Below the pieces are notes generated by a model that worked only from the letters and a program-made list of their open reading frames with translations, searched no databases and had not been told where the DNA came from. A DNA stretch of 37,668 bases, taken from positions 1-37,668 of the forward strand of contig DAIEHA010000009.1 in NCBI GenBank assembly GCA_027355945.1, written 5' to 3'. Positions 23,880-30,909 of this stretch are shown piece by piece. Every line of letters begins with the position of its first letter. The stretch's first letter is position 1. Made by a program: the position numbers and the translations under genes. The stretch is from Candidatus Parcubacteria bacterium. Lineage in GTDB: Bacteria > Patescibacteriota > Minisyncoccia > UBA6257 > 2-01-FULL-56-20.

Positions 23880-23892
23880 GGATGTTGCCCTC

Positions 23893-23898
23893 ATTATA
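23893..23898 (-). promoter_or_regulatory. -10 box of dnaE
   Basis: TATAAT on the minus strand, 13 nt before the ATG at 23879. The predicted leader is about 7 nt. No clear -35 box. Confidence 0.55.
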
Positions 23899-23983
23899 AT
23901 GGAGGATCGGCGGGGAATACAGCAGGGCATCTATCCGCTTGTTTTCCCTCGCCGGCTTCTCTAATATATTCATGAAGATCATC

Positions 23984-24056
23984 GCCACCTTAGCTCAGCT
24001 GGCAGAGCAACGCTTTTGTAAAGCGAAGGTCCCCGGTTCGATCCCGGGAGGTGGCT
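23984..24056 (+). tRNA. tRNA-Thr (anticodon TGT)
   Basis: Acceptor stem GCCACCT/AGGTGGC with discriminator T; D arm GCTC/GAGC; anticodon loop TTTGTAA; T arm CCCGG-TTCGATC-CCGGG. The top pair of the anticodon stem is A-A. CCA is not encoded. The next gene starts after one base. TAATAT at 23962-23967 may be its -10 box. Confidence 0.95.
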
Positions 24057-24057
24057 C

Positions 24058-24477
24058 ATGAAAGAAACAATGCTTCAGGTCGGGGTAAAGGTCTTCCTCA
24101 GGAACCCCGACGGGAAATACCTGCTTCTCCGGCGCTCGCGGGAAAAATATCCGGATATTGACGGCGAATGGGATATCGTCGGTGGGCGGATCGTTCCGGG
24201 GTCGCCCCTTATGGACAATCTTCGCCGCGAAGTGAAGGAGGAGACCGGGCTCGAGATGACGTCGGAACCGTTGCTCATTGCCGCCCAGGACATCATTCGG
24301 AGTGCGGACCGGCACGTGGTGCGCCTTTCCTATGTCGGTACCGCCGAGGGGGAACCGATACTGGATGAACGTGAGAATGTGGAATATCGCTGGATATCCC
24401 TGGAAGAATTGAAAACGCTGGATAATCTGGACGTGTATGTGAAGGCTATCCTCGACAAAGGACCCCTCCGCGAATGA
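24058..24477 (+). CDS. Nudix hydrolase
   Basis: A 139-residue Nudix protein, hydrolysing a nucleoside diphosphate linked to another group. The Nudix box is at residues 43-65: G43, then REVKEETGL at 57-65. The first Glu of the box (position 49) is Ser (VPGSPLMDN), while the catalytic EE of REVKEE is intact. The substrate is unknown. The ATG stands one base after the 3' end of tRNA-Thr, with no room for a leader or a promoter of its own. It must be made from the tRNA transcript, and 3' processing of the tRNA would leave an almost leaderless mRNA. Confidence 0.88.
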   Translation: MKETMLQVGVKVFLRNPDGKYLLLRRSREKYPDIDGEWDIVGGRIVPGSPLMDNLRREVKEETGLEMTSEPLLIAAQDIIRSADRHVVRLSYVGTAEGEPILDERENVEYRWISLEELKTLDNLDVYVKAILDKGPLRE

Positions 24478-24482
24478 TATGG

Positions 24483-24510
24483 TGGACTTTTATAGGAATT
24501 TCCTTACAAT
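24483..24510 (+). promoter_or_regulatory. Promoter before tRNA-Thr (GGT)
   Basis: TGGACT (24483-24488), 16-nt spacer, TACAAT (24505-24510). The tRNA starts 15 nt later. The -35 box is weak. Confidence 0.5.
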
Positions 24511-24525
24511 AAAGCCTTGATGGTC

Positions 24526-24598
24526 GCCGTTGTAGCTCAGCTGGTAGAGCAACTCCATGGTAAGGAGTAGGTCGCCGGTTCAATTCCGGCCAACGGCT
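24526..24598 (+). tRNA. tRNA-Thr (anticodon GGT)
   Basis: Acceptor GCCGTTG/CAACGGC with discriminator T; D arm GCTC/GAGC; anticodon stem ACTCC/GGAGT with loop ATGGTAA; T arm GCCGG-TTCAATT-CCGGC. No encoded CCA. It is the second Thr isoacceptor within 550 nt. Confidence 0.96.
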
Positions 24599-24623
24599 CA
24601 ATAGAAAGCGCGGCTCGCAAGGG

Positions 24624-24652
24624 TTGCCTTTTTAGAGAAGGCATAGTAAAAT
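24624..24652 (+). promoter_or_regulatory. Promoter of rpmG (leaderless) with an inverted repeat
   Basis: TTGCCT (24624-24629), 17-nt spacer, TAAAAT (24647-24652), then 7 nt to the ATG at 24660. The inverted repeat TGCCTT/AAGGCA (24625-24630, 24638-24643) covers the -35 box and spacer and could be an operator, or a hairpin at the end of the tRNA transcript. Confidence 0.5.
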
Positions 24653-24659
24653 AGTCCCC

Positions 24660-24839
24660 ATGGCAAAAGTAAAGCGTTCCGACAGGCTTATCACCCTTCG
24701 CTGCTCCGTGTGCAAACGGCGGAATTATTATACGAATAAGAACAAGAAGCAGGTGGAACGGAAGATCGAATATCAGAAGTTCTGCAACTGGTGCCGCGTA
24801 AAGACGCTTCACAAAGAGGGGAGGATCAGCGGGAAATAA
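24660..24839 (+). CDS. rpmG: 50S ribosomal protein L33, zinc type
   Basis: A 59-residue L33, near the E site of the 50S. The four zinc ligands are in the two pairs CSVC and CNWC. It starts MAKVKRSDRLITLRC, keeps the family's YYTNKNKK, and ends KVKTLHKE-like (RVKTLHKEGRISGK). The gene is easy to miss for its size. It has its own promoter and terminator and lies between tRNA genes, as L33 often does near tRNAs and secE (secE is not here). The -10 box lies 7 nt before the ATG. Confidence 0.92.
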   Translation: MAKVKRSDRLITLRCSVCKRRNYYTNKNKKQVERKIEYQKFCNWCRVKTLHKEGRISGK

Positions 24840-24861
24840 AATGCGCCCCTCGGCGCATTTT
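24838..24861 (+). terminator. Intrinsic terminator of rpmG
   Basis: AAAATGCGCC (24838-24847), loop CCTC, GGCGCATTTT (24852-24861). It begins inside the rpmG stop codon. The symmetric A/T runs could let it work in both directions. Confidence 0.8.
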
Positions 24862-24898
24862 AAATTCCAGGAATTGCGAGTAGAATGGAAAAGTCCGA

Positions 24899-24969
24899 GG
24901 GGGCATCGTTCAGAGGCAGGACGGCGGTCTCCAAAACCGCTAACGTAGGTTCGATTCCTACTGCCCCCG
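24899..24969 (+). tRNA. tRNA-Trp (anticodon CCA)
   Basis: Acceptor GGGGGCA/TGCCCCC with discriminator G; D arm GTTC/GGAC; anticodon stem GCGGT/ACCGC with loop CTCCAAA; T loop TTCGATT. No encoded CCA. A protein gene starts 5 nt after its end. Confidence 0.95.
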
Positions 24970-24974
24970 CAAAA

Positions 24975-25550
24975 ATGGATCTAAAAATAATCTTCGCAGG
25001 CATTTCCTCGATCGTGGGAATTACATGCTTTATTCCCTACATACGTGATATTTTTCGTAATACAACAAAGCCACATATTTACACATGGTTTATTTGGGCG
25101 ATGCTGCAAGCTATTGTCGCTGCGGCAATGTGGAGCAGCGGCGCAGGCGTGGCAATCGCCTCATCGCTAATTGGCGCCGTGTTGTGTGGCTTCATCTTTG
25201 TACTTTCGTTTAAATACGGAACAAAAAATATAACTCGGTTTGACACACTCTGTCTTTTTGGTGCATTAATCGCTCTTATCGCATATCTCCTTTTCCGTAA
25301 CCCATTGCTCTCTGTTATTGCGGCGGCACTGACCGATTTTATCGGCACGATGCCGACAGTGAGGAAGGCGTACAAAGAACATCAGACCGAAACCGCCTCC
25401 ACGCATATCTTGAGTGGTGTCTCCAGCGCATTTGCCCTCGCGGCAATTGCAAATTTTACGTTTACGACCTCGCTTTATCTTTTTGCAGTTACAATTTTAG
25501 ATACCTCTTGCGGTATTCTTGTTTGGATTCGTCAAAAAATGCATCAATAG
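24975..25550 (+). CDS. PQ-loop/SWEET-like membrane protein
   Basis: A 191-residue integral membrane protein with about six or seven hydrophobic segments. Two related halves can be seen: SSIVGITCFIPYIRDIFRNT with KPHIYTWFIW in the first, and IGTMPTVRKAYKEH with LSGVSSAFALAAI in the second. The helix-Pro-x(3-4)-Arg pattern resembles PQ-loop (SWEET/SemiSWEET) transporters; the solute is unknown. I start it at 24975 because the longer frame runs through tRNA-Trp. Base composition is clearly richer in A/T than in the neighbours, which suggests transfer. It lies between copies of GCCCCCGCA (24963 and 25606). Confidence 0.75.
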   Translation: MDLKIIFAGISSIVGITCFIPYIRDIFRNTTKPHIYTWFIWAMLQAIVAAAMWSSGAGVAIASSLIGAVLCGFIFVLSFKYGTKNITRFDTLCLFGALIALIAYLLFRNPLLSVIAAALTDFIGTMPTVRKAYKEHQTETASTHILSGVSSAFALAAIANFTFTTSLYLFAVTILDTSCGILVWIRQKMHQ

Positions 25551-25577
25551 AAAATGTTTCGCTTGGGCGAATATTTT
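25551..25577 (+). terminator. Weak terminator after the PQ-loop-like gene
   Basis: AAAAT-GT-TTCGC (25551-25562), loop TTGG, GCGAA-T-ATTTT (25567-25577): two 5-bp helices with an internal loop, ending in four T. Confidence 0.4.
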
Positions 25578-25630
25578 GAAAAATAAGTCCCAACGTCCTT
25601 TAGAAGCCCCCGCAGCGCGAGAGATCCTTT

Positions 25631-25659
25631 TGGGCAAATAGAGGTCGCAATAGTATAAT
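25631..25659 (+). promoter_or_regulatory. Promoter of the beta-propeller gene (leaderless)
   Basis: TGGGCA (25631-25636), 17-nt spacer, TATAAT (25654-25659), then 6 nt to the ATG at 25666. The A of the ATG is at the expected +1 position. Confidence 0.65.
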
Positions 25660-25665
25660 CACGAT

Positions 25666-26940
25666 ATGGAGAAACGAGGATTTAGGTGGCTCGCATTTGC
25701 CGCCGTTGCGGCAATAGCGTTGAGTGGGGCCGGCATCTGGTACTATTACGGCCGCGCCGCATCCAACACGTCTCAATCAGCGTCCTCAAATAGCCAGAGC
25801 GGGCAGTTCACTTTGCCCATGCATACAACCTCATCGTATGTGTTGGTGGGCGAGGATAGGACGGTCGCTGGCCAAGAGAGCACAACCCAGCTTGAGATCT
25901 ATGATATCCAGGCAAATCGCTGGAGCGAGATGAGCTTGTATGATTCCACGGGATCCGTTACGGCGAGCGCACGGAGCATCCTTTCGCACGTGATCAGCCA
26001 CCCGAGCGTTCCCGCGTGGGGTGGTGTTGGTTCGAGTAGCCTACCCTCCGCTGTGAATGCCGTCGTGGGATCGGGGATGACACGCAATGCGGTCGCGATT
26101 TCTCCCGATGGCAATTTCATCATCTTCGATGTTTTCAAGGATCTGTGCGGCACGCAGAAGGGAACTACGTGCGGCTCGCCGGCAGATACGAACATCAGCG
26201 CATTTTACATCTATTCAAAAAATGACGGAACAGTCGTGCCTTTGAGCTCCATCAAAAATCTCCCGTTCAAGATCATTGGCACGTTAGTATGGAGCCCCGA
26301 TCAAAGAACGCTTTATGATATTCCGGCAAATGGGCTGACGTTCTATGCGATCAACTGGAATGGACGGGCCTATGCGCGGAGTTATACCATAACGCCGGAT
26401 CACACAGTGCTGTACCATACCCCCAGTATCGATCCTCGGGCATTCGCCCCCTCTCACGACGGAACGAAAATCGCGGTAAGCGTCGTATGGTCCGGCGTGA
26501 GTAATGACCTGTCCCTTTGGCAGCAAATGCGACCGACCTCGACCTATGGTTTCTACAGTCAGGCGTATATGTATGTTTTGAACGTGAGTACGGGAGAGAA
26601 TTTCAAATCCATTGAATCGGGGTATCAGCTGAGGGGGATCGCGTTTTCTCCCGATGATTCGAAAATTGCCGCAAGTGTGTGGCGTCGCGAGCCTGTCGAT
26701 GCGACAAATCTTGAGGTATTTGACGCCTCAACCCTTAAAATGATTTGGTCTTCTGCTACGGATACGCAACAATTACCTACCGATCTCGAATTCTCCCCTG
26801 ATTCAAATTATCTCTATATCGGAGATGGACGGAACCTTCAACTGCTTAAATTTAACGGCGACATCACGAGCCAAATCGCACCCTCGCGTTCGAGTGCGCG
26901 TACGCCTTTCTTCGTGGGGTGGTTGCCGATCAATAAGTAA
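25666..26940 (+). CDS. Membrane-anchored beta-propeller (TolB/WD40-like) protein
   Basis: A 424-residue protein with one N-terminal membrane segment (about residues 9-27), a Ser/Gln/Asn-rich linker, and then a propeller outside the cytoplasm. The blades are marked by repeats of the TolB/WD40-like kind: ISPDGNFIIFDVF, WSPDQRTLYDI, FSPDDSKIAASVW and FSPDSNYLYIGDG. A Cys pair (DLCGTQKGTTCG) may form a disulfide. Such propellers bind proteins or glycans; no partner can be named. It has its own promoter. It is between tRNA-Trp and tRNA-Arg, a likely insertion region. Confidence 0.75.
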   Translation: MEKRGFRWLAFAAVAAIALSGAGIWYYYGRAASNTSQSASSNSQSGQFTLPMHTTSSYVLVGEDRTVAGQESTTQLEIYDIQANRWSEMSLYDSTGSVTASARSILSHVISHPSVPAWGGVGSSSLPSAVNAVVGSGMTRNAVAISPDGNFIIFDVFKDLCGTQKGTTCGSPADTNISAFYIYSKNDGTVVPLSSIKNLPFKIIGTLVWSPDQRTLYDIPANGLTFYAINWNGRAYARSYTITPDHTVLYHTPSIDPRAFAPSHDGTKIAVSVVWSGVSNDLSLWQQMRPTSTYGFYSQAYMYVLNVSTGENFKSIESGYQLRGIAFSPDDSKIAASVWRREPVDATNLEVFDASTLKMIWSSATDTQQLPTDLEFSPDSNYLYIGDGRNLQLLKFNGDITSQIAPSRSSARTPFFVGWLPINK

Positions 26941-26977
26941 AAAGATCTGAGAGGGTCGTACGATACCCGTTGTCATT

Positions 26978-27064
26978 CAGGGGATGAAGATCCCGATGGA
27001 CAGCGCGGCAAGGTATCCTCCCAAAATGGCGCCGAACGTCCCCTGTGCGTTTTTTCCGTGTGTG
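26978..27064 (-). pseudogene. Possible C-terminal remnant of a membrane protein next to tRNA-Arg
   Basis: On the minus strand, directly after the tRNA-Arg 3' end, one frame reads HTHGKNAQGTFGAILGGYLA and goes on as ALSIGIFIP to a stop. It looks like the last helix of a membrane protein. There is no start codon; the frame comes straight out of the tRNA. It may be the remains of a gene cut by recombination at the tRNA. The parent family is not recognised, and chance is possible. Confidence 0.35.
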
Positions 27065-27136
27065 TGCCCCCGTAGGGAGTTGAACCCCAACTTCATGGTT
27101 CGAAGCCATGCGTGATATCCGTTTCACCACGAGGGC
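27065..27136 (-). tRNA. tRNA-Arg (anticodon TCG)
   Basis: On the minus strand: acceptor GCCCTCG/CGGGGGC (one U-G pair) with discriminator A; anticodon loop CTTCGAA in the stem GCATGG/CCATGA region; T arm TGGGG-TTCAACT-CCCTA. No encoded CCA. It is the only tRNA of the group on this strand. Confidence 0.93.
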
Positions 27137-27186
27137 AGAGGATTGCGCCGTTCGCCTGCATACGGCAGACGCGACGCCTGTCTCAA

Positions 27187-27195
27187 TGGTATAAT
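27187..27195 (+). promoter_or_regulatory. Extended -10 promoter of the site-2 protease (leaderless)
   Basis: TGG-TATAAT (TATAAT at 27190-27195) followed by 7 nt and the ATG at 27203. No clear -35 box. Confidence 0.6.
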
Positions 27196-27202
27196 CATTC
27201 CT

Positions 27203-27898
27203 ATGAATATTGCAATCGCATTCTTCGAGTTCATCGTGCTCATTTTTTCCGCGGTGCTCCACGAGGTCGCCCATGGGTTCGAGGCGCAGCGCCTCGGCGA
27301 CGATACCGCGGAACGCGCCGGACGCCTCACCCTGAACCCCCTGAAACATCTCGATCCCTTCCTTTCGGTGATCATGCCGCTCCTTCTCTGGCTCGGTACC
27401 GGTTTCTTTTTTGCTGGCGCGAAGCCGGTGCCTTACAATCCGAACAATCTGAAAAATCCTCGGATCGACAGCGTGAAGGTCGCGTTTGCGGGACCTATCA
27501 CGAACTTCGCCATCGCGCTCATCTTCGGGATCCTGAGCATCCTCATCCCGATCGGAGGTGCGGCGAAGAACCTCATCTGGGGTTCCATTGCGAATCCTTC
27601 GGTCATGTCGCCCGCGTTCTCCTCGCCACTCGACGTGCTTTTCTTCCTTTTCCTCATAATCGCGTATATCAACATCCTCCTTGGCGTGTTCAATCTCGTG
27701 CCCATTCCGCCGCTCGACGGTTCGAAGGTCCTCTTCGTGATCCTTCCGCCGACGCAGCGATCGTATCGCATCATGTATTTCCTCGAGCGCTGGGGATTGC
27801 TCCTTGTGCTTCTTTTCGTCTTTTTCGGCTATTCGCTCATCATTCCGCCGATCAACGGCATTTTCAGTCTCTTTACCGGACATATCTGGGGGCTCTGA
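27203..27898 (+). CDS. Site-2 protease family zinc metallopeptidase (M50)
   Basis: A 231-residue intramembrane protease. The zinc motif HEVAH is at residues 20-24 in the first membrane segment. The third ligand is the Asp of NLVPIPPLDGSKV (about residue 172). The chain has about five or six membrane segments and no PDZ domain, which puts it with the compact M50B/SpoIVFB-like group. FAGPITNFAIAL is the usual helix around the active site. Such enzymes cut membrane-bound regulators or signal-peptide remnants. The frame opens at 27143, but the ATG at 27203 follows the TATAAT box and gives the normal N-terminus. Confidence 0.92.
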   Translation: MNIAIAFFEFIVLIFSAVLHEVAHGFEAQRLGDDTAERAGRLTLNPLKHLDPFLSVIMPLLLWLGTGFFFAGAKPVPYNPNNLKNPRIDSVKVAFAGPITNFAIALIFGILSILIPIGGAAKNLIWGSIANPSVMSPAFSSPLDVLFFLFLIIAYINILLGVFNLVPIPPLDGSKVLFVILPPTQRSYRIMYFLERWGLLLVLLFVFFGYSLIIPPINGIFSLFTGHIWGL

Positions 27899-27927
27899 TC
27901 CGTTGGATGGGGGAACGGCCGCATATA

Positions 27928-27956
27928 TTTACTGGCGCCTCCTTTTTTGGTACTCT
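27928..27956 (+). promoter_or_regulatory. Promoter before tRNA-Ala
   Basis: TTTACT (27928-27933), 17-nt spacer, TACTCT (27951-27956) with TG one base before. The tRNA starts 17 nt later. Confidence 0.45.
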
Positions 27957-27972
27957 TGTCTCGATGAACTTC

Positions 27973-28043
27973 GGGCCCGTAGCTTAGTGGTAGAGCAATC
28001 GGTTTGCATCCGATAGATAGGGGTTCGATTCCCCTCGGGTCCA
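27973..28043 (+). tRNA. tRNA-Ala (anticodon TGC)
   Basis: Acceptor GGGCCCG/CGGGTCC with the G3-U70 pair that identifies tRNA-Ala, discriminator A; D arm GCTT/GAGC; anticodon stem ATCGG/CCGAT with loop TTTGCAT; T loop TTCGATT. No encoded CCA. CATG follows, but that ATG opens only two codons. Confidence 0.96.
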
Positions 28044-28053
28044 CATGGTGTGA

Positions 28054-28102
28054 TTGACCGTTTTATGTATATGTGATATTTTAAAGTCTGTGTGTGAGGA
28101 GG
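28054..28102 (+). promoter_or_regulatory. Promoter and perfect Shine-Dalgarno of the next gene
   Basis: TTGACC (28054-28059), 17-nt spacer, TATTTT (28077-28082) with TG one base before. AGGAGG (28097-28102) ends 4 nt before the ATG at 28107. It is the clearest Shine-Dalgarno sequence in the window. Confidence 0.5.
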
Positions 28103-28106
28103 TTCC

Positions 28107-28583
28107 ATGGGAAATCCTACGTACGGCGGACTTCAAAGGCTTCAAAAATATTTTGAGGGAACGCGGTTTCCTCTCGTGGAATTCAGGGTAGACATCCATG
28201 CCGAGGCCGTGCTGTATACATGCGGTCTCCCGACATGGAAGCCGATCTTTTCCAAAGGAAATGAGGAGGACCTCTCCTCTCTCGCAATGCGTGCGCCTCG
28301 GATGGAGGTACGTGACGTTGCCCTGTGCTGTTTGAAGGACGGCTATGGGATCCGCTTTGTCACAGAGTACTTCCGGGACACATGCACGCTCAATGAGGGA
28401 TACGAGCCGAACCGGCTCGTATTCATGGATGCGTACGGCCATCCTGATTTCGTGGGATATGTGCAATCCCACGAGGATGAGCTTTGCACAATGGCCCGGT
28501 ACGGGAACATCTCACCGACGTTCATCGATCGCGTGAAGCTTCAGTTCTTCCCGGGTCTGTACGTATTTCCTTCCATGGAATAG
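28107..28583 (+). CDS. Unknown protein, 158 residues
   Basis: Not recognised. It is a soluble, mixed alpha/beta-looking protein with no signal peptide or membrane segment, and five scattered Cys (two adjacent in VALCCLKDG). Stretches such as TRFPLVEFRVDIHAEAVLYT and GYGIRFVTEYFRD look like beta-strands of a compact domain. It stands between tRNA-Ala and secD with its own promoter and terminator. It differs from its neighbours in having AGGAGG just before the ATG, so it may have come from a genome that uses Shine-Dalgarno initiation. Composition is otherwise ordinary. Confidence 0.7.
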   Translation: MGNPTYGGLQRLQKYFEGTRFPLVEFRVDIHAEAVLYTCGLPTWKPIFSKGNEEDLSSLAMRAPRMEVRDVALCCLKDGYGIRFVTEYFRDTCTLNEGYEPNRLVFMDAYGHPDFVGYVQSHEDELCTMARYGNISPTFIDRVKLQFFPGLYVFPSME

Positions 28584-28601
28584 ATCCATCGTTCGGGTTT
28601 C

Positions 28602-28636
28602 AGGCGCACCTTTCCATCGCGAGGGTGCGCCTTTTT
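28602..28636 (+). terminator. Intrinsic terminator before secD
   Basis: AGGCGCACC (28602-28610) pairs with GGTGCGCCT (28624-28632) around a 13-nt loop, followed by TTTT. Confidence 0.8.
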
Positions 28637-28645
28637 CATGCCCGC

Positions 28646-28674
28646 TTGAATTCATCCGAGGTTTCTGATATCAT
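28646..28674 (+). promoter_or_regulatory. Promoter of secDF (leaderless)
   Basis: TTGAAT (28646-28651), 17-nt spacer, TATCAT (28669-28674) with TG one base before, then 8 nt to the ATG at 28683. Confidence 0.62.
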
Positions 28675-28682
28675 TGCTTCCT

Positions 28683-29936
28683 ATGAGGCGCCACCCAGGC
28701 CTTTTCCTTTCGCTGATCGTGATCGTCGCCATTGCGACGGGGTTTTTTGTATGGCCGAAAGGGATAGGGCAGAAGGTGCTCCCCTGGAAGGAGGGGCTCG
28801 ATCTCGTAGGGGGCAGCCATCTCGTATATCAAATCGATCTTTCGAACGTTTCCTCGAGCGACCAATCATCGGTCGTTGCAGGCCTTAGGGACGTCATTGG
28901 ACGGCGTATAAACCTGTTTGGCGTGAGCGAGCCCAATATCTACACCACGCAGTCGGGGAATCAGGTTCAGCTTGTCGTGGAGCTCGCAGGCGTGAAGGAC
29001 CTTTCCCAGGCCATCAGCGAGATAGGACAGACGCCATTCCTGCAGTTCGAGGACGTCCAGACGAACGGTTCAAGCACGCAGTACATTCCCACGAACCTTA
29101 CCGGGCAATACGTGACGGGCGCGACCCTTTCATTCAATCCCACGACGAATGCGCCGGAGGTGGACATCAATTTCAGCAGCGAAGGGGCCCAGATATTCCA
29201 GGAGATGACGAAGGCTGATGTGGGTAAGCAGATCGCCATTTTCCTCGACGGCCAGCTTCTTGAGGCGCCCGTCGTACAGGAGGAGATCACCGGCGGCAAG
29301 GCCACCATCAGCGGCAATTTCACGATCGCGACCGCTCAGCAGTTCGTCCAGCAGTTCAATGCCGGCGCGCTTCCTGCCCCGATCACCCTCATCAGCCAGC
29401 AGACCGTGAGCCCCACCCTTGGTGCGGATTCCATGAAGGAGGTGCTCTTTGCGGGACTCGTGGGTACGATCCTCGTCATGCTTTTCATGATCGCGTATTA
29501 CCGCTTGTTCGGGATTTTCGCGGCGCTCGCACTCGTGCTTTATGTGGTACTCACCCTCGGGGTGTTCAAGCTTTTCGGCATCACGATGACGCTCGCGGGC
29601 CTCGCGGGCTTCATTCTTACCATCGGCATGGCGGTGGACGCGAACGTCCTCATTTTCGAGCGCATCAAAGAGGAGCTTAAGAGGGGACTTCCCCGCGCCT
29701 CCGCAGTGGAAGAAGGATTCCGTCGTGCGTGGCCCTCCATCCGCGATTCGAATGCATCCACGATCATCACCGCGATCATCCTCTACTATTTCACCTCGAG
29801 CTTCGTCCGCGGTTTCGCACTGACGCTTCTCATCGGCGTGCTCGTGAGCCTTTTCAGCGCGATCACGACCACGCGCCTCTTCCTTCGGATCTTCATAAAG
29901 GACAGGCCATCTTCCGGAAAAACCGCTTCGGCATAA
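28683..29936 (+). CDS. secD: Protein translocase subunit SecD
   Basis: A 417-residue SecD, which with SecF uses the proton gradient to pull secreted proteins out of SecYEG. It has an N-terminal membrane segment, then WKEGLDLVGGSHLVYQI (family motif D1), a periplasm-side domain of about 220 residues, and five more membrane segments. The proton-relay motif is in FILTIGMAVDANVLIFERIK. It is shorter than E. coli SecD (about 615), as in many small genomes. I use the ATG at 28683, not the TTG three codons before, because the TTG overlaps the -10 box. It is followed by secF after 16 nt. Confidence 0.95.
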   Translation: MRRHPGLFLSLIVIVAIATGFFVWPKGIGQKVLPWKEGLDLVGGSHLVYQIDLSNVSSSDQSSVVAGLRDVIGRRINLFGVSEPNIYTTQSGNQVQLVVELAGVKDLSQAISEIGQTPFLQFEDVQTNGSSTQYIPTNLTGQYVTGATLSFNPTTNAPEVDINFSSEGAQIFQEMTKADVGKQIAIFLDGQLLEAPVVQEEITGGKATISGNFTIATAQQFVQQFNAGALPAPITLISQQTVSPTLGADSMKEVLFAGLVGTILVMLFMIAYYRLFGIFAALALVLYVVLTLGVFKLFGITMTLAGLAGFILTIGMAVDANVLIFERIKEELKRGLPRASAVEEGFRRAWPSIRDSNASTIITAIILYYFTSSFVRGFALTLLIGVLVSLFSAITTTRLFLRIFIKDRPSSGKTASA

Positions 29937-29952
29937 TCGCATACATCCCACA

Positions 29953-30858
29953 ATGAACATCGTCGGACATAAGAAAATCTGGTTCGCCATCTCGATCATC
30001 CTCGTTGGCGCGGCACTCGTGTCGGTGGCGCTTTTCCGCTTCAATGCGGGAACGGAGTTCACGGGGGGTACGCTCTGGGAGTTTACCGTTCCCGGTCAGA
30101 GCCTTTCCGTAGGCGAGGTTCAGCGCGAGTTCACGACCGGCCTCAAGATCGCCGACGCGAACGTCGAATACGATACCACCAACCATTCCTTCCTCGTCAC
30201 CTTCGCCGCACTGAATGAGGCGCAGCATCAGACCAACCTTTCCTCGCTCAAGGCGGTATGGCCCTCCCTTACCGAGCTGAGCTTCCAGTCGATCAGCCCC
30301 TCCGTGGGACAAAGCCTCCTGCAGAGCTCCATCATTGCGATGATCCTCGTGCTTGTGGGCATTTCGCTCTACATCGCATTTGCATTCCGCAAGGCATCCC
30401 GGCCGATCAGTTCCTGGAAATACGGATGGATCACACTCCTCACGCTTTTCCATGATGTTTCCATCCCCGCAGGGATGCTCGCCCTTCTCGGCCATTTCAG
30501 GGGCGTCCAGATCACGAGCGATACCATCGTTGCCCTTCTCGTCGTCATGGGCTTTTCCGTGCATGATACGATCGTCGTGTTCGACCGGATCCGCGAGAAT
30601 CTCCTGAATTACCGGGGCAAGGAGCCGTTCCCCCAGATCGTGAACGACAGCGTGAATCAGACCCTTGCCCGTTCCATCAACACCTCGCTCACGCTCATCC
30701 TCGTGCTTCTCGCGCTCTATTTCGCAGGACCCGCGGACCTGCAGTATTTCGTACTCACGCTCCTCGTGGGGGTCATCACCGGTATTTATTCGTCGATCTT
30801 CATTGCGAGTCCCGCTCTTGTGATCGTGAGCCCCAAGGAGGAAAAGGCGAAGGCATAA
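29953..30858 (+). CDS. secF: Protein translocase subunit SecF
   Basis: A 301-residue SecF, partner of SecD in the inner membrane. It has one membrane segment at the N-terminus, RFNAGTEFTGGTLWEF (motif like GxDFxGG), a small outer domain and five membrane segments at the C-terminal half. The conserved MGFSVHDTIVVFDRIRENL is present. It starts 16 nt after secD and should be in the same transcript. The leader CGCATACATCCCACA lacks a Shine-Dalgarno sequence. Confidence 0.95.
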   Translation: MNIVGHKKIWFAISIILVGAALVSVALFRFNAGTEFTGGTLWEFTVPGQSLSVGEVQREFTTGLKIADANVEYDTTNHSFLVTFAALNEAQHQTNLSSLKAVWPSLTELSFQSISPSVGQSLLQSSIIAMILVLVGISLYIAFAFRKASRPISSWKYGWITLLTLFHDVSIPAGMLALLGHFRGVQITSDTIVALLVVMGFSVHDTIVVFDRIRENLLNYRGKEPFPQIVNDSVNQTLARSINTSLTLILVLLALYFAGPADLQYFVLTLLVGVITGIYSSIFIASPALVIVSPKEEKAKA

Positions 30859-30909
30859 CGAGGTTCAGTATGGGAAGGATGCGCGATCGGAAGGGAAAGA
30901 GCGAATTCC

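Noticed and set aside
24885-24974. Longer N-terminus of the PQ-loop-like protein from 24885
   Set aside because: The extra codons are the tRNA-Trp gene.
24963-27072. TGCCCCCG shared by tRNA-Trp and the opposite-strand tRNA-Arg as element ends
   Set aside because: The match comes from G/C-rich acceptor stems on opposite strands and is too short to be taken as an attachment pair.
26930-27883. A 317-codon minus-strand frame across tRNA-Arg and the site-2 protease
   Set aside because: It runs through a tRNA and opposite a gene with HEVAH and LDG motifs; the product is a charged low-complexity string.
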